The notes under the pieces were generated by a model. The model saw nothing but the letters and a program-made list of their open reading frames with translations, ran no database searches and was not told the DNA's origin. This document shows, in pieces, positions 16,015 through 24,128 of a stretch of DNA of 64,000 nucleotides. This DNA is from Clostridium aceticum (lineage in GTDB: Bacteria; Bacillota; Clostridia; Peptostreptococcales; Natronincolaceae). Every line of letters begins with the position of its first letter. Within the stretch, counting starts at the first letter, position 1. The position numbers were made by a program, and so were the translations under genes. The stretch covers positions 310,001-374,000 of the forward strand of contig NZ_CP009687.1 of NCBI RefSeq assembly GCF_001042715.1, written 5' to 3'.

Positions 16015-17119
16015 ATGATTAATTTAGATATTTATAGACAGCAACTTTTAAAACTAAAAGAAGAAATTGAAGAAATGAGGGTTTCTCTTTGACATAGAAA
16101 CATTAAAAACGGTGCTCGAGGAATATGAAAACAAAATGGCGGAAGCAAGCTTTTGGGATCATCCTCAACAGGCACAGGAGATATCTAAGAAGGCAAAAGA
16201 TATCCAGGGAAAAATAGAAGCTTATAGGGACCTAAATACCCGCTATGAAGACCTAGAGACAATGGTAGCCTTTATAGAAGAGGGAGATAATTCCTTTGAG
16301 AAAGAGCTGATAAGCGGGCTAGATGCTTTGGAGAAAGACATTGCCGCTATGAAGATAGAGACCTTGCTTAGAGGAGAGTATGATAAAAACAACTGTATTT
16401 TATCTATACATGCTGGAACAGGAGGCTTGGACGCTCAGGATTGGGCTAAAATGTTGTGGCGTATGTACACTCGGTGGTGTGAAGAGAAAGAATATAGAGT
16501 AAAGATATTGGACTTATTACAGGACCCTGAAGCAGGTATTAAGAGTGTAACCCTTTTGATTGAAGGTTTGAATGCTTATGGTTATTTAAAGGCGGAAAAG
16601 GGCGTGCATCGCTTAGTAAGGATTTCTCCCTTTGACTCCTCTGGAAAACGTCATACATCTTTTGCTTCTGTAGATGTCATGCCGGAAATCGATGAAACGG
16701 TAGAGATAGATATCAAACCAACGGATTTAAAAATAGATACCTATAGGGCTAGTGGTGCTGGTGGGCAGCATGTAAATAAAACTGATTCTGCTGTCCGTAT
16801 TACCCATATCCCTACAGGTGTGGTTGTGCAGTGTCAAAACGAGAGATCTCAGCATACTAATCGTGAAACTGCTATGAAAATGTTGAAGGCAAAATTGCTA
16901 GAGTTGAAGGAATTGGAGCAAAAAGAGAGGATCGAAGATCTGCAAGGAGAATATAGCCAAATTGCATGGGGCAGTCAAATCCGCTCCTACGTATTTAACC
17001 CTTATAATATGGTAAAGGATCATCGTACCAATGCAGAGGTAGGTAATATTCAAGGGGTTATGGATGGTGATATTGATTTATTTATTAATGAATTTTTAAA
17101 AAAAAGCAAAGATCAATGA
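16015..17119 (+). CDS. prfB: Peptide chain release factor 2, programmed +1 frameshift
   Basis: Release factor for UGA and UAA stops. The first 25 codons (16015-16089) end in CTT followed by an in-frame TGA (16090-16092); ribosomes slip +1 at CTTTGAC to continue at 16091, giving 367 aa. An AGGG run six bases before the slip site acts as the internal Shine-Dalgarno that stimulates shifting. This is the known autoregulatory device of prfB, in which low RF2 favours the shift. The main frame shows RISPFDSSGKRHTSF with the SPF-type anticodon determinant and the GGQ catalytic motif in SGAGGQHVNKTDSAV. The coding region should be annotated as join(16015..16089,16091..17119), not as a truncated gene. 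Confidence 0.95.
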
Positions 17120-17134
17120 TCTTTGCTTTTTTTA
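17101..17134 (+). terminator. Terminator of secA-prfB
   Basis: AGCAAAGATC-AAT-GATCTTTGCT followed by T7. The prfB stop codon lies in the loop. Confidence 0.9.
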
Positions 17135-17180
17135 TTAAAATCTATATAGAAGTTTTAAAAAATTGAAGGAATTTTTTCAT

Positions 17181-17227
17181 TTATGTCAAATTATACTAAA
17201 ATGATTTGACATAATATTTTGTCAAAA
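17181..17227 (+). promoter_or_regulatory. Promoter with TGTCAAA operator repeats
   Basis: TTATGTCAAAT (17181-17191) and ATTTGACATAA (17204-17214) are a perfect 11-bp inverted repeat; a third half site TTTTGTCAAAA follows at 17217-17227. A possible sigma-A promoter (TTTTCA, 17 bp, TAAAAT) overlaps them. This looks like an operator for a dimeric repressor that controls the chemoreceptor. No sigma-D promoter is visible here. Confidence 0.55.
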
Positions 17228-17239
17228 GGGGGGATTAGA

Positions 17240-19309
17240 ATGGAGAAGACCATAATAGAAGAAGAGAGAAAAATAGAAAAGGTGTTAGAGGATGTTAAAG
17301 GTAATGGAAAGAGATACCAAGGAATCAGTATAAAGAAACAATTGATCCTCATTGTTTCAATGATACTGTTGATATCGATTTTAACCATTACTTTCTTCAA
17401 TTATTATATGGAATCCAAAAAGGTAATTGCATCAGCAGAAAACACCAATCAGATGATGGGGGAATCCATTGCAGCACAAATTGATCTTTATATGAAGAGT
17501 ACTGTAGATATGGTACAAATGATTGGCAGCTCTCAAAATTTTACGAGGTTAACGGATAGTGAAATTTACTCAGCTATTAATTATTATGCCTATCAATATG
17601 AAGACCTAACAGCTTTTTTGTATGTTGATATGGAGGGAAATATATTGGCCTCCAGCGGTGGGGTAGCTCGAAGAAATGTTTCGGGGGAAGCATGGTTTAA
17701 AGCTGCTACTGAAGGACAAACCTATATTAGTCAATCTATGGAGGACGAAAGAACTGGTATGCCGGTAATGATGATCACGATACCCATCAGAGCCGACAGA
17801 GTGGGAATCATTTCTGGAGCATTGGGGGTATTTGTTAATTTCCATGCCATCAATGAAATTGTAGAGAAAGTAAGAATAGGAGAAACAGGATATGCCTATG
17901 TACTAGATGCTCAGGGTTATGTAGTAGGTCATGGAATAGATGCAACAGAGTATGTTAGCAGGAGATGGAATGTTGCAGGAGAATCTTCTGAAGCCGTAAA
18001 GAAAATAGCCCTAGAAGAAGAGGCGGTTGCCTATGGTGATAATCGATATGGTCAGTCCGCCATGATGGTGGCATCTACTATAGAAAAAAATGGTTGGAGG
18101 GTTATTGTAGAGCAAGAGCTCAGTGAAATTACAGCAGAAACTCGGCAAATATTACAATTTAATCTAACCGTAGCTTTCATTTTCATCCTCATAGCTTTAG
18201 CAATGGTATTACTATTTGCTAACATATTTACAAAACCTATATTGAACCTAGTTGAAGGTGCACAAAAAATAAAGGATGGGAACTTAGGTTATAGAATTAA
18301 AGTGACACAAAAGAACGAAATTGGAGAGCTGGAATCTGCCTTTAATGAAATGGCGGAGTCAATTGCAGGAATTATAAATCATTTGAACGGTACCATTAGG
18401 GAAGTAAATCTTCTTATTCATGGATTTGGAGAAAGTGTTGATCTGGCTGAAAGAGCTTCTAGGGAAATTTCTAAGACAATAGAGTCTGTGGCTGTGGGAA
18501 CCTCACAACAAATGAATCATATCCAGGAAACAACCGAATCAGTGACAGTGTTGGTACAAAATGCGAAAGAAGTAAAAAGTAGTGCTGGTGCTGTAGTGAT
18601 GGCGGCTGAGGAGGCCTCTAACCTGGCTCAAGGAGGCGTAAAAAGTATTGAGGAAGTCCAGAGTACTATTCAGAAGATGATCACAGTTGCTGAAGGAACT
18701 GCTGCCATGGTGAAGGACTTAGAAGAAAATATTAAGGAAATCAACATGGCAGGACAACTTATTACAGAGATCGCTGAGCAAACGAATTTGTTGGCACTGA
18801 ACGCTGCTATAGAGGCGGCTAGAGCAGGGGAACATGGCAGAGGCTTTAGTGTTGTAGCAGAGGAGGTTAGAAAGTTAGCGGAAGCATCTAGAAGTGCGTC
18901 AGGAGAAATTATTGATTTAATTACTAGAATTAAAGGAGAGACAGAAAAGGTGGTGTTGGCTACAGAAGAAAGCATCACTGGTGTAGAAAAAGGAAGCTGC
19001 ATCATTGACAGCACAGCTATATCCTTCAAAGATATTCTAAAGGATACTTATAGGGTATCGGAATCTATGCAGGGATTATCCATTAACATAACAAACATGT
19101 TCCAAAGGGTAGAGGAAGTAAAGGATAAGATTGAAGAAGTAGGGGGCATTTCTGCAACGACTGCCACGAGATCCCAGGAGGTACTGGCCAGCGTTGAAGA
19201 ACAGGAGGCGTCCCTTCATGAAATCACCTCCTCTACAGAAAATTTAGGAAATATGATGCAGGAATTACATGAGACTTCTAGACAATTTACTACTGATGAG
19301 ACAGCTTAA
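17240..19309 (+). CDS. Methyl-accepting chemotaxis protein with Cache domain
   Basis: A 689-aa transmembrane chemoreceptor. A charged cytosolic N-tail (1-35) precedes the first membrane segment (about 40-62), then a dCache-type extracellular ligand domain (about 65-305, with [16 protein letters not shown] and [16 protein letters not shown]), a second membrane segment (about 310-333), HAMP (about 335-385) and the long signalling coiled coil with the hairpin tip [39 protein letters not shown] 17240 follows AGGGGGGATTAGA; upstream codons in the same frame fall in the operator. The ligand cannot be read from sequence. It lies among flagellar genes but has its own promoter and operator. Confidence 0.92.
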   Translation: MEKTIIEEERKIEKVLEDVKGNGKRYQGISIKKQLILIVSMILLISILTITFFNYYMESKKVIASAENTNQMMGESIAAQIDLYMKSTVDMVQMIGSSQNFTRLTDSEIYSAINYYAYQYEDLTAFLYVDMEGNILASSGGVARRNVSGEAWFKAATEGQTYISQSMEDERTGMPVMMITIPIRADRVGIISGALGVFVNFHAINEIVEKVRIGETGYAYVLDAQGYVVGHGIDATEYVSRRWNVAGESSEAVKKIALEEEAVAYGDNRYGQSAMMVASTIEKNGWRVIVEQELSEITAETRQILQFNLTVAFIFILIALAMVLLFANIFTKPILNLVEGAQKIKDGNLGYRIKVTQKNEIGELESAFNEMAESIAGIINHLNGTIREVNLLIHGFGESVDLAERASREISKTIESVAVGTSQQMNHIQETTESVTVLVQNAKEVKSSAGAVVMAAEEASNLAQGGVKSIEEVQSTIQKMITVAEGTAAMVKDLEENIKEINMAGQLITEIAEQTNLLALNAAIEAARAGEHGRGFSVVAEEVRKLAEASRSASGEIIDLITRIKGETEKVVLATEESITGVEKGSCIIDSTAISFKDILKDTYRVSESMQGLSINITNMFQRVEEVKDKIEEVGGISATTATRSQEVLASVEEQEASLHEITSSTENLGNMMQELHETSRQFTTDETA

Positions 19310-19343
19310 AGTTTTTCAGATAACAGTACACATATAAAATATA

Positions 19344-19367
19344 AAAGCCCACATTACTGTGGGCTTT
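19344..19367. terminator. Bidirectional terminator
   Basis: AAAGCCCACA-TTAC-TGTGGGCTTT between the convergent chemoreceptor and yaaR genes; A- and T-tracts lie on either side, so it can serve both strands. Confidence 0.85.
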
Positions 19368-19812
19368 ACATAAATGTATCGAATAACATTCCTCGTATAT
19401 CATCCAATCTTTTTAGTACATTAATCCGATCTACTTCTTGTGTTAAAAAATCCTTGGTTAAATCCTCCAGTTCTCTATCTACCTTTTTTACAATACAATA
19501 AACTCTATGACGCCCTCTGCGGTCTAAGAAGTTTTGCTTAGAAAATTTGTGGGAATTTTTTACTGCTACATCTAAAAATTCTCTTACTAAATTTTTATAA
19601 CGGACCACTTCACTTAAATGCAACTTTTCACCGATTTTTTCTGATTGTTTTACAATCTTACCATACAGGTCTTCGAGATGTTCTCGTACATGTTGAGATT
19701 GAATTTCTTGAAACTTTGAGATAAACTGACTGGCCTTGATGTCAGGTTTTTTGTTTTGAGATTCCAATTTATTTAACATTTCATTGATATGAATAGGGCT
19801 AATTTTATCCAT
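19366..19812 (-). CDS. YaaR family protein (DUF327)
   Basis: A 148-aa, mostly helical protein of the YaaR/DUF327 family, common in Firmicutes and Thermotogales and often near flagellar genes; its function is not established. The characteristic stretch is SEVVRYKNLVREFLDVAVKNSHKF (outline, residues 65-90) followed by RRGRHRVYCIVKKVDREL and a helical tail. ATG 19812 is preceded by GGAGGAAATTTT on the minus strand. A sigma-D-like promoter reads into it from 19920, which, with the neighbouring FliK-like and flagellin genes, suggests a flagellar or motility role. Confidence 0.85.
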   Translation of the reverse strand: MDKISPIHINEMLNKLESQNKKPDIKASQFISKFQEIQSQHVREHLEDLYGKIVKQSEKIGEKLHLSEVVRYKNLVREFLDVAVKNSHKFSKQNFLDRRGRHRVYCIVKKVDRELEDLTKDFLTQEVDRINVLKRLDDIRGMLFDTFM

Positions 19813-19892
19813 AAAATTTCCTCCAGTGATTATCCAGTAAAAGCTATTAAGTACATTTTACAACAAAAATCAAATTTATACCATTATATATT

Positions 19893-19920
19893 CTATCGGC
19901 AGGTAAATAAAAAACATTAA
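19893..19920 (-). promoter_or_regulatory. Candidate sigma-D promoter of yaaR
   Basis: On the minus strand: TTAA (3 of 4 match to TAAA), 16 bp, GCCGATAG (7 of 8 match), 81 bases before the yaaR start. Confidence 0.55.
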
Positions 19921-20028
19921 TTGAGTTATCATAGACTTTAATTTAATGCTAATGATTGTATTATAAAAGTTTTATTGCAACTGACATATCTGCAAATTTT
20001 CACTGCTGGCTACATGTTGCATTTAGAC

Positions 20029-20056
20029 TAAAGGAAAAACATGAAAATGACGATAA
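20029..20056 (+). promoter_or_regulatory. Sigma-D promoter of FliK-like gene
   Basis: TAAA (20029-20032), 16 bp, GACGATAA (20049-20056). Identical in boxes and spacing to the flagellin promoter, and 30 bases before the start codon. Confidence 0.75.
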
Positions 20057-20086
20057 AGTAAACAGAAGGTAAAAGGCGGTGACAGG

Positions 20087-23000
20087 ATGAACAGTAGTAT
20101 TTTTCAAAAATTAACCATGGGGATACGTCAACAACAGTATGGTAAAGGTAACGAATCCTTTAAAATCAAAGGCACTTTAGTAAGTAGAGAGGAAAATCGT
20201 ATTACCCTTCACCTAGGTGACCAGAAGATGCTGGAGGTACAGTTGAAGGGGGGCATTGAAGGAAACATAGGGGATACTGTTGTTGTAGATAAAAAAGATT
20301 TCATAAAATCTAAACTATACGATGAATCTGATACAAAAGTCCTAGAGGAAGTCTCTGAAGAAAAAGCCGAAGTAGAATTATTAAAAAAACTAGATGTTCC
20401 CATAACTGAAGTCACAAAAAATGCTCTGACAGCTTTAGAAAAACATGGTTTGAAAATTTCTAAAGAGAATCTTCAAGCTTTTGTTAGTGCTAAAGAGCAT
20501 TTAGAACAGGTGGTAGAGGGACTAGATTATGATACAGCTATTAAGCTTTTGAAAAAAGATGTAGATATTTCAGAAGAAGCATTACAGAACTTAGCTATGG
20601 GCATACAGGAGGTTAAAGGAGAAAAAGAAGGTTTTTCCTTGCTAAAGCTGTTTAAAAGAAAAAAGGAATTATCTACAGAGGATGCAGAAAAAATTTCCAT
20701 GAGGCTTTATGGCAATAAAATGGGTAAAGACGTTATAGATGTAATGAGGGCTTTGCATAAAGCAGAGATGGATATTACAAAGAAAAATATTCATCGAATT
20801 CACGATGTCATCAGGAAAGTAGATGATCTTCAGAATATAAAAGAAGAAACCATCATTGACGCTGTGAAAAATAAAATTGATGCCACTGTAGACTATCTGT
20901 ATAAATTAAAAAATGCCGTAGTAAAGGGAAACGTTCAGCCACAAAAACCTGTAACAAAGGCTGTTACTAATCTTTATGAGGCTACCTCCTATAGAAACTC
21001 TCGGGTGAGTGAAAAAGACTTAAGGACAATGGAGGAGGATATTAAGGAACTTTTAGCAAGAGAAGAAGTGAAAGTAACAGAAGAAATAGTAAGACTTTCT
21101 AAAGATTTTGTTAAAGCCGGAGTAGATCTTACAAAGACGAATATTGAAAAGGTACAACAAATTAAAGAAGCCATTCAAGAGCTGAAGGCTCATCTTAACT
21201 ATGATAAAACAGCGGAACTTTTAAGTAAGGGTATAGAGGTGGAAAAAGCAGAGATTACAGAGCTACTAAGACAAATGAAGATATCTGAAAAAGAACCACT
21301 GACAAAAAATCTGTTAAGTAAGTTGGAAAAGTTGGAGCAGATAGAAAACGAAAAACTGATAGAGCTTATCAAAGAAGAAAAGTCCATTAATATCAAAACA
21401 TTGATGGAACTAGTAGATAAGAGAGGAGAAGTTCCAGAGATATCCAAATCATCGGAAGACTTGGGGGTCTCAAGGATTTCAACAAGCGAAGCAAGGGTAG
21501 TGATGGATACTAGTCTAAGGTTAGCGAAGCTGTTAAATCACTTAAAGGACTTAAGTTTTGACACAGTAGCTTTTCAGATGAACAACAAACTGCCTATGAC
21601 CTTAAAAACCTTATCCACCAGTCAAGAATTGCTAGCGGTTAGAGAAGAGGTACAAAAGCTATCAGAAGAAGACAGCTTGCATGGAAAGGAAGTAGAAAAA
21701 CTACAGGAAAAAAGCCAAGGACTAACCAAAAATCTACAGCAGTATATGAAGGAAGCAGTAAAGCTGCCTAAAATTGCAGTGGGAAGTACGATAGACACTA
21801 TTAGAAACTTTATAGAAAAAAGTGGGGAAAAGTTTGGTTTAACAGTAGAAACAAGGAACATAGAAGCAGTACAAGCTTTACTGAAAAACAGTATACCTCT
21901 TAACAGAGAAAATATAGCAAAACTTTATGAAACAAATCTTCATGTGGAAAACATCACAGAAAATCTTACTACTGCTGTGGTAGATAGAAGTTTACAAGAG
22001 GGTTTAAAGTTAGAGGAACTGGAGGTAAAGGATTTAGCAGAATATGCAGAAAAGCAAGCCATCAAGGAAAACTTGCCTGAGAAAGCAGTACAGCAAGTGG
22101 AAACAGAAGCAGCAAAAGAGATAAGCGAAATAGCACAGGAAGCTATGAGAGAAGGATCCATAGAGAGTGACAAGGAACTTCAAGATATAAAAGCTAAAGG
22201 CGTTGAACTGGAAGAAATGATATCGGAGAAAGCTTTTGATGCGGGGGAAGAGGCTATAGTAAAACCAGAGATAAAAACCTTTAGCTTAGGTTTGCAAAGG
22301 TTGGAGATGTTAGAAAAGCTTGAAAAAATAGAGACAAGTACATTGGTTTTTCAAATGAAAAATCAACTTCCTATAACTATAGAAGCCTTAGAGTTAAGTC
22401 AAAAGCTTCTACAGGGAGAGCAGGTAAGCACAGAGATGCTAGAAGGAATTCAACTGCAGTTTCCAGAGGAACTTTCCTTAGGAACGGACATCATCATCAA
22501 AAACTATCTAAAAGAAAATGCTTCCCAATTAGGATCTGTAGCAGAGGACAAAAATATTAAAGAAATTATCAGAAGCCTCCTTGCAAATAATTTATCCTTA
22601 AACAAGTCAAACTTACAAAGTGTGCATCAATTACAAAAACACCTGACAACCATTAAAGAAGGAATGACAACAGATCTACTTGAAAAGATAGAACAAAAAG
22701 AAATGGCCTTAGAGAAAACACCGATAAAGGTACTACGAGACTTTGTAGAGCAGGAAACCTCTCCAAAGCTATTGCAGGAGGGTGGCATCTTTAAAGGTGA
22801 AGCATTAAAAGGGTTGCTGCAAAGTATGGAGAACATCACTTACCAGCAGAAAGACAGTATTCTTTCTTTGCTCTTAAAAAATGCTATGCCTATCACATTA
22901 AAGGAAGTACAAAATCTTTCCTTCTTTTTAGGCAATCAACAGCAAATAGGAAGTCAGATGAAGGAAATTTTAGAGATGACTGAAAAAAGCTCTAGGAGAG

Positions 23001-23617
23001 AAATAAAGGAGATTGCTCATAAAATGAGAGAACTGCTTCAAGGGGTAGATGAAACTCTAAAGGTTGGGAAAGTGGAGGGCAATAGGCCTTATGAGGAGTT
23101 TGGAAGACTCTTGAAGCAACTGGAAACAAAGGCTTATCTGCTAGATGAGGAAACGAAGATATCCCTGCAGAAAACAGGAGGAAAGCTTTTAGATTCTTTA
23201 GAGATTCAAATGAATTTAAACAAAGAAGATACAGTGCTGCAACTGCCTGTAATGATGGGAGATCAACTAAAAAATCTTCAAATTTATGTTATGAAGGATA
23301 AAAAAGGCAGTAAAAAAATTGATCCTAGAGATATGTCTATTCTTCTAAACTTTGACACCAATACAATGGGGAACGTGAATGTATATGTAGGCGTAAATTA
23401 CAAAAGAGTTGTTATGAAGATGGGACTCAACCGCCAAGAGGATCAACAGCTGGTGACAAAACATGAAAATCAGTTGAAGGAGCTTTTACAGGAAATGGGT
23501 TATGAACTCAAGGATTTAAGTTTTAGAGTAGAAGAACAACAACACATTTTAACAATGGCGGATGAAATCAATGCTACAGAAAAAAGAAAGAAAAACCTAC
23601 TGGACGTAAAGATATAG
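20087..23617 (+). CDS. Large repeat protein with FliK-like C-domain (DUF6240-like)
   Basis: A 1176-aa cytosolic or exported protein without signal peptide. A helical unit of the pattern LLK-N-x-(L/I)PLN-x-ENI-x-x-(V/L)-x-x-L recurs at least six times (for instance near residues 105-125, 225-250, 340-365, 595-620, 825-850, 935-955), and a longer pair (near 485-510 and 730-760) shares TVAFQMNNKLPMTLKTL / TLVFQMKNQLPITIEAL. The last 170 residues (LQLPVMMGDQLKNLQIYV ... NVNVYVGVNYKRVVMKMG) resemble the FliK hook-length-control C-domain that contacts FlhB. The next gene encodes an isolated FlhB tail. This pair is comparable to ylqG-ylqH of Bacillus. I infer a ruler- or switch-like role in flagellar export; the family is otherwise of unknown function. 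Confidence 0.7.
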   Translation: MNSSIFQKLTMGIRQQQYGKGNESFKIKGTLVSREENRITLHLGDQKMLEVQLKGGIEGNIGDTVVVDKKDFIKSKLYDESDTKVLEEVSEEKAEVELLKKLDVPITEVTKNALTALEKHGLKISKENLQAFVSAKEHLEQVVEGLDYDTAIKLLKKDVDISEEALQNLAMGIQEVKGEKEGFSLLKLFKRKKELSTEDAEKISMRLYGNKMGKDVIDVMRALHKAEMDITKKNIHRIHDVIRKVDDLQNIKEETIIDAVKNKIDATVDYLYKLKNAVVKGNVQPQKPVTKAVTNLYEATSYRNSRVSEKDLRTMEEDIKELLAREEVKVTEEIVRLSKDFVKAGVDLTKTNIEKVQQIKEAIQELKAHLNYDKTAELLSKGIEVEKAEITELLRQMKISEKEPLTKNLLSKLEKLEQIENEKLIELIKEEKSINIKTLMELVDKRGEVPEISKSSEDLGVSRISTSEARVVMDTSLRLAKLLNHLKDLSFDTVAFQMNNKLPMTLKTLSTSQELLAVREEVQKLSEEDSLHGKEVEKLQEKSQGLTKNLQQYMKEAVKLPKIAVGSTIDTIRNFIEKSGEKFGLTVETRNIEAVQALLKNSIPLNRENIAKLYETNLHVENITENLTTAVVDRSLQEGLKLEELEVKDLAEYAEKQAIKENLPEKAVQQVETEAAKEISEIAQEAMREGSIESDKELQDIKAKGVELEEMISEKAFDAGEEAIVKPEIKTFSLGLQRLEMLEKLEKIETSTLVFQMKNQLPITIEALELSQKLLQGEQVSTEMLEGIQLQFPEELSLGTDIIIKNYLKENASQLGSVAEDKNIKEIIRSLLANNLSLNKSNLQSVHQLQKHLTTIKEGMTTDLLEKIEQKEMALEKTPIKVLRDFVEQETSPKLLQEGGIFKGEALKGLLQSMENITYQQKDSILSLLLKNAMPITLKEVQNLSFFLGNQQQIGSQMKEILEMTEKSSRREIKEIAHKMRELLQGVDETLKVGKVEGNRPYEEFGRLLKQLETKAYLLDEETKISLQKTGGKLLDSLEIQMNLNKEDTVLQLPVMMGDQLKNLQIYVMKDKKGSKKIDPRDMSILLNFDTNTMGNVNVYVGVNYKRVVMKMGLNRQEDQQLVTKHENQLKELLQEMGYELKDLSFRVEEQQHILTMADEINATEKRKKNLLDVKI

Positions 23618-23627
23618 AGGTGTAGTG

Positions 23628-23915
23628 ATGAGAAAAAATCAACTTAAAAAAGCTGTAGCACTACAGTACGACATAGAAAAAGACCGAGTTCCCAAGATTA
23701 CTGCCGCTGGTAAAGGATATGTTGCTGAAAAAATAATACAAAGAGCAAAAGAAAATGAAGTTCAAGTGTATGAGGACGAAAGGCTGGTGAAGGAGTTGAT
23801 ACAATTTAAAGTGGGTACAGAAATACCACCGGAGCTTTATGAAATTGTAGCACAGGTACTGGTTTTTGTAGAGGGTATTGATAAGGAAAAGGCTGAAAAA
23901 GCTAGAATGCAGTAA
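23628..23915 (+). CDS. FlhB C-terminal domain homologue (FlhX/YlqH-like)
   Basis: A 95-aa soluble protein equal to the cytoplasmic tail of the export-switch protein FlhB/YscU: KKAVALQYDIEKDRVPKITAAGKGYVAEKIIQRAKENEV in outline (residues 6-45), then ELIQFKVGTEIPPELYEIVAQVLVFV. The self-cleaving NPTH motif of full FlhB is absent, so it starts at the equivalent of the cleaved fragment. I use ATG 23628, seven bases after AGAGG; a GTG three bases earlier is possible. It follows the FliK-like gene by ten bases. In other bacteria FlhX proteins can stand in for the FlhB tail; here the likely partner is the upstream FliK-like C-domain. Confidence 0.88.
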   Translation: MRKNQLKKAVALQYDIEKDRVPKITAAGKGYVAEKIIQRAKENEVQVYEDERLVKELIQFKVGTEIPPELYEIVAQVLVFVEGIDKEKAEKARMQ

Positions 23916-23929
23916 ATGAAGTTGAAGAA

Positions 23930-23960
23930 TCTTAAGTGCAAGGAAAATAAGTACACTTAA
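23930..23960. other. Hairpin in pre-flagellin intergenic region
   Basis: CTTAAGTGC-N13-GTACACTTAAG forms an eight-to-nine-pair stem after the FlhX gene without a T-run. It may be a weak terminator or a processing site. Nothing else is recognisable between it and the sigma-D promoter. Confidence 0.45.
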
Positions 23961-24013
23961 GCACAAAGATGTATAATTATTAGGCAATGTTGAGAATAAT
24001 TTTGTAAAAAAAT

Positions 24014-24041
24014 TAAAGAAAATGAAAGAATAGGACGATAA
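24014..24041 (+). promoter_or_regulatory. Sigma-D promoter of flagellin
   Basis: TAAA (24014-24017), 16 bp, GACGATAA (24034-24041), giving a leader of about 80 nt. The leader ends in GAGGAGGAATCGGG before the ATG; the GGA-rich ribosome site is of the type CsrA can cover, although csrA and fliW are not in this window. Confidence 0.78.
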
Positions 24042-24128
24042 ATGTAATGAGAGTTAAAAGAAATAGTTAAGATATGTTTGGCAATTTTACATAGAGTATT
24101 ATCAGAGAAAAAATGAGGAGGAATCGGG

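Noticed and set aside
16112-17119. prfB as a truncated gene or pseudogene starting at 16112
   Set aside because: The upstream frame with CTTTGAC and an internal AGGG is the known programmed frameshift, so the gene is intact.
17219-17239. Extra N-terminal residues of the chemoreceptor
   Set aside because: The upstream codons fall in the TGTCAAA operator and the strong GGGGGG ribosome site directly precedes ATG 17240.
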